Positions 57,401 to 64,000 of a stretch of 64,000 nt of DNA are shown here, piece after piece. The notes under the pieces were generated by a model. The model worked only from the letters and a program-made list of their open reading frames with translations, did not search any database and was not told the origin of the DNA. The stretch's first letter is position 1, and each line of letters starts with the position of its first letter. A program made the position numbers and the translations under genes. The stretch is from Trochalopteron elliotii. Its lineage: Eukaryota; Chordata; Aves; Passeriformes; Leiothrichidae. Location of the stretch: contig JANPWX010020521.1 of the NCBI GenBank assembly GCA_024734555.1, positions 51,498 through 115,497 of the forward strand, given 5' to 3'.

Positions 57401-59936
57401 GGTCTATCTTGCCTGTTTACTTAAAAGGGAGAGTTTAAATTAATCATTGAGCGCCATCTTTATCCAGTATTTTCCAAGCTTTTGACTTCAGGAGTAAAGA
57501 TTTCCTCAGGATTTTGGGGGGGTTTTCTTCAGCTAGGATGCAATGGTTAGTTTAATTAAATTCCTCATTATGTTTTGCCATATGTTAATTTTTTTTTAAT
57601 CTGTGGTCATATCCAAACCACAAAAAATCCAATTACAATTTCAGGCAATCTTCCTTTTTACAGAAGAAGAAGAAGGAAAAAAGGACATGGCCAGAAGAAC
57701 CATGAAAAATCCTTAGACAAGTATTACACTGAAATTTAGGGTGGTATGGTTTCACTAATAATTTTCTTTTTTATATCTTTAAAAGGAGGCATCTAAATGC
57801 CCCCAAGAGGAATCCTTTGTCTGCCAGAAGAGATGAATCATTTTGTGATGCTTGGAGCAAGTTATATTGACACAGGAGCCTTTGAAAAGTTTCCTTCTTC
57901 ATTCCCTTCTCCTAGGGAAAATCTCCTTGCTAAAAAAATTAAAATTAGACTGCAATGTCTGACTAAAATATTTATCAATAGGCATATTTCAAAATAAGTA
58001 TTTCAAACCCTCACTCCTCAAGATAAAGAAATGTATTTTTATTTCACAAGGACTGGACATTATAATAATTTATTTTATTCAATATTTTCTTATCTGACTC
58101 ACCAGAATTAACTTACTAGTCCTGGATATCTAAACAGAAGAGTTTCTACCAGGTGCTATATTTTGCTCTTATTAAGATGGGCTGCACTTCTGAAAAGTAA
58201 GGTCATTTCCACACCTATAAAGGCAGATTTTCAGAGGTAAATACTCAGATGGGAACTTGCTGACCTCTAGTCAGCAAGGAAATCTGTCTGCAAAGTGGGA
58301 GGCTCGATGGTCCAAGCCCCCAGTGCTGCCCATGGGTTCCCATGCCAAACTCCAGCCAACAAAATCCTAAAATAATTTTAAAAAATCCTTACCACAGGGA
58401 AATTATTTTTGGCAATTTCTAGAAATCTCAGCTAATATTCTCATTTCTCCAATGCCATTATTACTGTCACTGCTGGAAATGGGACTGGGCTGCACAGTTT
58501 TGGGTCCAAAGATGCTGGAAAATCAGGTGTTCTCTCATAGTCACAGACCACAACTTGAAGAGTGACACTTGAGATGAACAGCAAAATCCACACAGGGCCC
58601 CTATGATTTAAAGGGAATGGACTCTGTGGAAGTGTGGAAGTCCCACACCTCCCAGAATGTCCCAGAAATAGTGAAATCATATTTTTCAAGCATGGCATGG
58701 GGGCAAGGAAATGTAGTACACTCAATTTTTTTTTTTTCTGTACATCTGAGTCAGACTAACAGCTTAAGCTGAAAAGTGTTTTCCTAAGACTTTAATTCCT
58801 CTGAGGAACAAAGGGTAAAGGGACATGATGTTTTTCTAGGATTTGTTTGAGTATCTCTAAAGCAAATGTGAGCTTGGAGGAAATCAGGGCTAAGCTCTCT
58901 TCAGGAAATGCTGTTAATCTGAGACAACAAACTCATCAATGAAGCTCACAAATGACTTTGTACATGAAAATGGAGATCAGCAGAAGCAAAACAAAATGTG
59001 CATTTTTAATATTACAAATATATACTTAAGCTACGGGTTATGAAGCTCGAAGTGTCCAGCCAAATGTGTTGTTTTCTGAAAGTGCTCTTCCGACCTGAAG
59101 AGAATTCTGGGATTCCCGGCAGCTGACACAGCTATGAAATCTGAAGTTGCCAGATTTAGGAACTGCAGAAATTGAACTGGAAAGACTTACATGCAACATC
59201 TCACCAGTATTGCCCTTCCAGTTTTTCAGGATTGAAATTAAATTAAATTGAAATTGAATTTAAAAAGATCCAGCTAGATGCAATTAGCTTGGAGTTTGTC
59301 CCTCCTGCTTTTTGGAAGTGCCTCTCTCAAGTGTTTTGGAAAATAATGGATCAGGTGAACCAGATAAGGTTTGTGATTTTAAATCTTATACAGACTGTAT
59401 TCAACTGACCCAAATTCATTAAAAATTTAAAAACCAAAAGGAAAGAAAAAGATGCATGAGGTTTGAGGATGGAGTGTTTTCTGTGAACAGGCTGCCATTT
59501 CACTCTGGTTGTTGTGGTTTATTCCATTATGTACCTACAGTAAGGACTTGAGACTGAAATATGTAGCTCAAGTTTGCATTTTTTGTGGGGATGCATATAC
59601 CTAAGCTACCAACAAACTCAGATACATGGTTAATAACAAAAAGAAAATGGTTTTCAGTAAGACTTTTATTCTGGACAGTTATCAGTTCTCTGGTCTAGGT
59701 CAAAATTCATTTAAATCTTGATTTGAGCTGAAAATGGCAGTCCTCATAAATTTATAGTGTTTGCTTTTGCTCTGACACACAAAACTGGACAAATAAAAAG
59801 TACATTTCAACAAGAAATTTGCAAATTCTGGTGGAATTAGTGGCAGAGGGTGATTTGGCCAAAACATGATTTGTGTGATGTAACATGTTCAAGCATAGGA
59901 CATTTGAAAATACTTCCCTCTGCACAGATAGAGAGC

Positions 59937-59962
59937 AAACCAAACCAAACCAAACCAAACCA
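59937..59962. repeat. ACCAA pentanucleotide repeat
   Basis: Five tandem ACCAA units. Confidence 0.85.
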
Positions 59963-62900
59963 AAGCCAAATCAGCTTTACATTACGGAGCACAATCAACA
60001 TTTTGAGTGCCTAAATGAGGGATGATGACTCCTAATTTCTACTGAAATTTGTCATATTGTGCAGAAGTTTTTTCTCACGTGAATCCAAATGAATCTACAC
60101 ACGAACTTCTGATCCTCTGCAGAGCTGACTCACAGTAAAATGGAAATCAGGATTCTCTGTAAAATGCATCCCATGAAAAATCTGATAGAGTTGGGATCAG
60201 ATACTGGTTCCTCCACATATCTACGGATCACAGAATTTTGAAGAGCAGTGTTCCACCATTTCTCTTCAAATGTAAAACCGTGGATTTTTGTAGCCCCCTT
60301 TCATTTCCAACAATTTGTGGAAAAAAAACCCCAAACTACCTGTTATTTTGGGATTTTTGAAAGTACACACCTTTGTCACTGAATGTATAAAAATATTTAT
60401 CAATATCTAATTATTTTACAATTTTTCTTTTACTAGGAGCAAGACATTTTGCTATCTTTTTTTGATTAATGTATATGGTATTCAGTGAATTCAGAACTTA
60501 GAAGAGCTTGGCAATAGGGATTTCTCCTATTCTCCTATCCTAAATATGGGATAAAATATAATGTCTCCCCATTTTTTTTGTCCACAATTATCTGTCAAAC
60601 CCCCTATCAAGCTTTATCTTGCTTGTGAAACTCCAAAAATAATTCAAACAATACATCTATGAGTCTTTTGACAGGTAGAAATGGTATTTATCTGGTATGG
60701 ATCTTTGGTATGGAACCAGGTGGTTGCCCCTGAAAAATTTTCTGGGCGTTTTTTTAGAAACATTTTTCAAGCAAACAGGTTACACATAAAACCACCCCAT
60801 GATCTTGGGGAAGATTTCATGTGAATTAGTTTTACAGGAATTTTTGAATATTTGATATATTTTTATTGATTTAGTATTAGTGTCTGCTCAAAAATGGAAA
60901 AACTTATATAAATGTTTAACTTTTAAAGCAGCAGATTTGAAAGCTCTAAGTGTCATAAAATTCAGATTTTTGCAGACTTCTGGACCATTAGCAGAAGATA
61001 AATATTAGCCTTTAGTGAGTAGGTGATATCACTCTAGAAACAAACACCTACCCAGTGAATGTGCTTTTTCTCAAGAGAACAAAAGACTTTTACATTGTAA
61101 ATAGTACCACAGAGAGATGTGACACCATGTTATCAAGATTACTAATTTAAGCCACAGGTGGTCTGAAAAAAAGAATATTTTCTCAAATCTATTGTTTTCT
61201 TCTCCCTATCCTTACCTCCAGACAATTTGGAGGGAAAATAATAAAATAACCCAAAATAACTGAAGAAATTCATGCCACACCTAGTATTTTGGGGTTTGGT
61301 ATTGCTAACTCTGTTTGGAATAAGATTAAATGTTTTCTAAATGAAAATTATATTGTGACATAGATATTGTCTGAATTACAAATTATTTGGTTTATTGTTT
61401 TTGCTTTATGTATTTTCAGTTGAAACACCAGAAATTTAAATTGGTGGAGTACTATATGTTCTCCTTGCACTGAACCCCACAAAAAACCATAAAATTCCCC
61501 TCAATCCTTTCCACCAGTTTCAGAAATAAAAGAGCTCTTCACAGTGTGACTTCCAGTTTACTCTGTGTAGTTAAAGCGAACATGAAGTCACATCAACATG
61601 TTAAAAACACTTTCACAGCTGTTTTTAAACAGCAAGTCTTCTTCACATGGTTGTTAAGGTATATTTGTAAGATCCATAATTACTTTAATTTAAATGTTTG
61701 AAAATGTCCTGGTTCTTTACTCCTTGACTTTTAACAATACTTGAGGATAAGGTTGAAAAGATTTCATGTGGCCTACTCCGATTTCTCTGAGCACTCACTG
61801 TAGGTTGCTGTTGCAAACAGCAAGTTGTGCTGGATGAAGCCCAGTGCAGTCTTCGGCTCTCCAATACATCATTTATTATAGAAGATGCTGCAGAAAAATG
61901 GAAAATTGCCACCTTTCAAGCTACCATGTTTGGCTCTTTATAAACACCCACCAGTGAAATAGTTTAAATTAGTGTTGCTTTTTAAATGAGTGTTAGGCAC
62001 AAAGGGGAAAATAATTATCATTTCATTAGTGAACTGCATCTAGAATACCTGACACCAGAACTCATTCCCCTGCTCTCCAACAGCTGAAAACAGAAGTGGT
62101 CTAAATCATGCACAGCCTCCTGTACATTTTACTGTAAACTGAGGTGAATCACACATGCAAATCTGGCCTATGTTCATCAAGTGAAAAAGTCATGTGAACT
62201 CCTCCTGTGTCTCTCCTGCTGATCAAACCTGGCCAGAGCAAATCCTTTCCCCAGACACAGGACTCTTTCTTCTTCATGATCTCTCTCATCTCTTTCTTGA
62301 GCATTTGTGTACAAAAGGGACTAACCCTCAGACAGGGTAGGGCTAAAGAGCCTAGTTCATAATTTAAAGCTAGTAGAATTAGAGGAATTGAAAATGAAAA
62401 GACAGCATTGACCTGAGAAGTTAGACTGTTCACCCCTTGTAAAAGGTGGGACCTTGCAGCATATGTAAAGAATAGAAATAAAAAAAACAAGCATTCTCAT
62501 TACATGGAGATATGCAAATTTTCAGGCACTTTGAAGGCAAAGAATAATGCAATGACACTGGTGTGATCCCCTCTAAATATTAAGTAACAGTCACTTAAAA
62601 TGCCAGTGATGGTGCAGTAAGTTTTTCATTTCTGAAGAAGAGGAGAGGGCAATTTTTGCAGTGGCTATTACCTCAAATTGGAAAAAGCAGCAGGTCAAAA
62701 TCATCCGCAAAGAAAGTTACTTAAAATGTCAATATCTTGATCCTAATGGAAACATCTACAAAACTGCAGCACCTTCTGGATTAGAGGTTTGGGATGGAAA
62801 TGAAGCGGCTTTACCTTGATGGACCCATTTCCCATCAAATGTATTTACCACATATGCTCTAGAAAATAACCTGCAGATATAAAAATTTTACATTTGAAGG

Positions 62901-63384
62901 ATTTTCCTGTGTCACCAACAGGATTCTTCATGAGGAATAAATCAGATATAAAGCTGTTTAAATTACTTCCAGAACAGAAATGAAAATTTCAGAATAACAT
63001 ACTTTCTCAGATTTCAGTCTCTCTGCTACAGACTTATCCCAAAACCTGCTGAAGCCATTGAAGCAACTGTTGAGTTTAGTGCATATTCCTGAGTTCTGTC
63101 AATGATGTATATGTTTCAGTGGGGTGCTGGGGAACACTACAGGAGTTTTTCTTTTTTTCTTTCTTTGAGTAATACCTGTATTGAGCTTGCATGACCTGGC
63201 TTTCGTAGCAGGGGGCTATAGAGGTGGTGTCTGTGAGAAAGTGCTAGAAGCTTCCTCCGTGTTCAGCACAGCCAATCCCTGGCAGCTCAAAGATGGACCC
63301 ACTTCTGGCCAGTGCTGGTTCAATTAGAAATGGTGTTAACACCTCTGTGATAACAATACACACATATGTAAAATAAATACTCCT

Positions 63385-63401
63385 TCTCTCTCTCTCTCTC
63401 T
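63385..63401. repeat. TC dinucleotide microsatellite
   Basis: About eight TC units. Confidence 0.85.
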
Positions 63402-64000
63402 AGTATTTAAATATAAAAAGTTTCAATATTTGTTAGTTATTCAATTCATATCCCCACATTCAGTCTATTTTTCCCGTGACGGTACTTGCTGAGTGATCTT
63501 GCCTGCTGAGTGATCTGGTCCTTATCTCAACCTATGAACCTTCTGTTACATTTTCTCTGTCGCCAGCAGCTGGCACCAGTGAGGGCTCTGGCTTCTGCCA
63601 TTGTCCCTTCTCAAACGTTATGTGACACACAAGAGCAGAGCATGTGAGAGAGAATTTTCATCACACATTTGAAAATATATGGCAGGACAAAATGTAAAAT
63701 AAAAACTACTTCTCACTTTACTAGTAGAAAATAATGCAATCTGAGCAAACTTTTTTTCCCACTCCAAGGAGCTTAAAGATAAAATACAAAACAGGATTGA
63801 TTTAAAGTTCTGCATTTTACAACAGAGAACAAAACCCATTTTTGTTAATGGGTTAACAACAATAAATAATTATAATGAATCATAGTAATAATAAATATTA
63901 CATAGTAATAACTATAATAATAATAAAACATTTATGTTAATTTGTTTAATAACAAATAACATAACAAAATTATGTTACTTGTTACTAAAATACACAACTT

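Larger units (their letters stand above)
51486..64000. other. AT-rich stretch, no gene seen
   Basis: No recognisable exon, RNA gene or long repeat. It contains an ACCAA run (59937-59962), a TC dinucleotide run (63385-63401) and an ATAATA-rich end (63850-63990). Confidence 0.5.

Overview
The window looks like bird nuclear DNA, probably from a songbird. The evidence is a CR1 LINE 3' end with the avian ATTCTGTG-type tail, small multi-exon secreted-protein genes whose introns are filled with degenerate short tandem repeats, and a complete avian class I (gammaretrovirus-like) endogenous retrovirus. No prokaryotic features are present. There are two assembly gaps of about 350 N and one single-N gap.

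Region 1 (1-4.6 kb) is non-coding. It holds a TTA microsatellite, a 280-bp GAAAA-type purine tract and a 1.2-kb minisatellite of about 24-bp units. Region 2 (4.6-21.5 kb) carries two minus-strand genes in tandem. The upstream gene (about 21.5-18.45 kb) encodes a short secreted protein of about 275 aa that is essentially only a NIDO domain of alpha-tectorin type. The downstream gene (15.65-4.63 kb, 12 exons, all splice phases compatible, about 1,667 aa) encodes an FCGBP-like mucus protein: signal peptide, IgGFc-binding domain, then four VWD domains with C8/TIL modules. Its first VWD unit has lost its C8-TIL part, its last ends abruptly, and one intron contains a fold-back assembly artefact. A CR1 fragment lies between the two genes. 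Region 3 (21.5-32.7 kb) and region 5 (43.3-64 kb) are AT-rich and I see no convincing gene in them.

Region 4 (32.74-43.26 kb) is a minus-strand provirus. Its LTRs are 516 bp (TGTTACC...GGGCAACA on the element strand) with a 4-bp GTTT target duplication, a polypurine tract, and uninterrupted gag, pro-pol and env frames. Gag and pol share one frame, separated by a single UGA in the readthrough context UGA-CUA-G. All protease, reverse transcriptase, RNase H and integrase catalytic residues are visible. The most notable feature is Env: the N-terminal ~370 residues look like three tandem immunoglobulin-like domains in front of an otherwise retroviral surface/transmembrane glycoprotein. I know of no description of such an Env.

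Between the right LTR and the gag leader lie 1.5 kb that are substitution-free copies of the host DNA left of the other LTR, and no primer binding site is seen. The simplest reading is an assembly chimera of a full-provirus haplotype and a solo-LTR haplotype, which would mean the insertion is still polymorphic. FCGBP and NIDO proteins belong to secreted mucus and matrix biology. The provirus is an independent, young insertion some 11 kb upstream of these genes.
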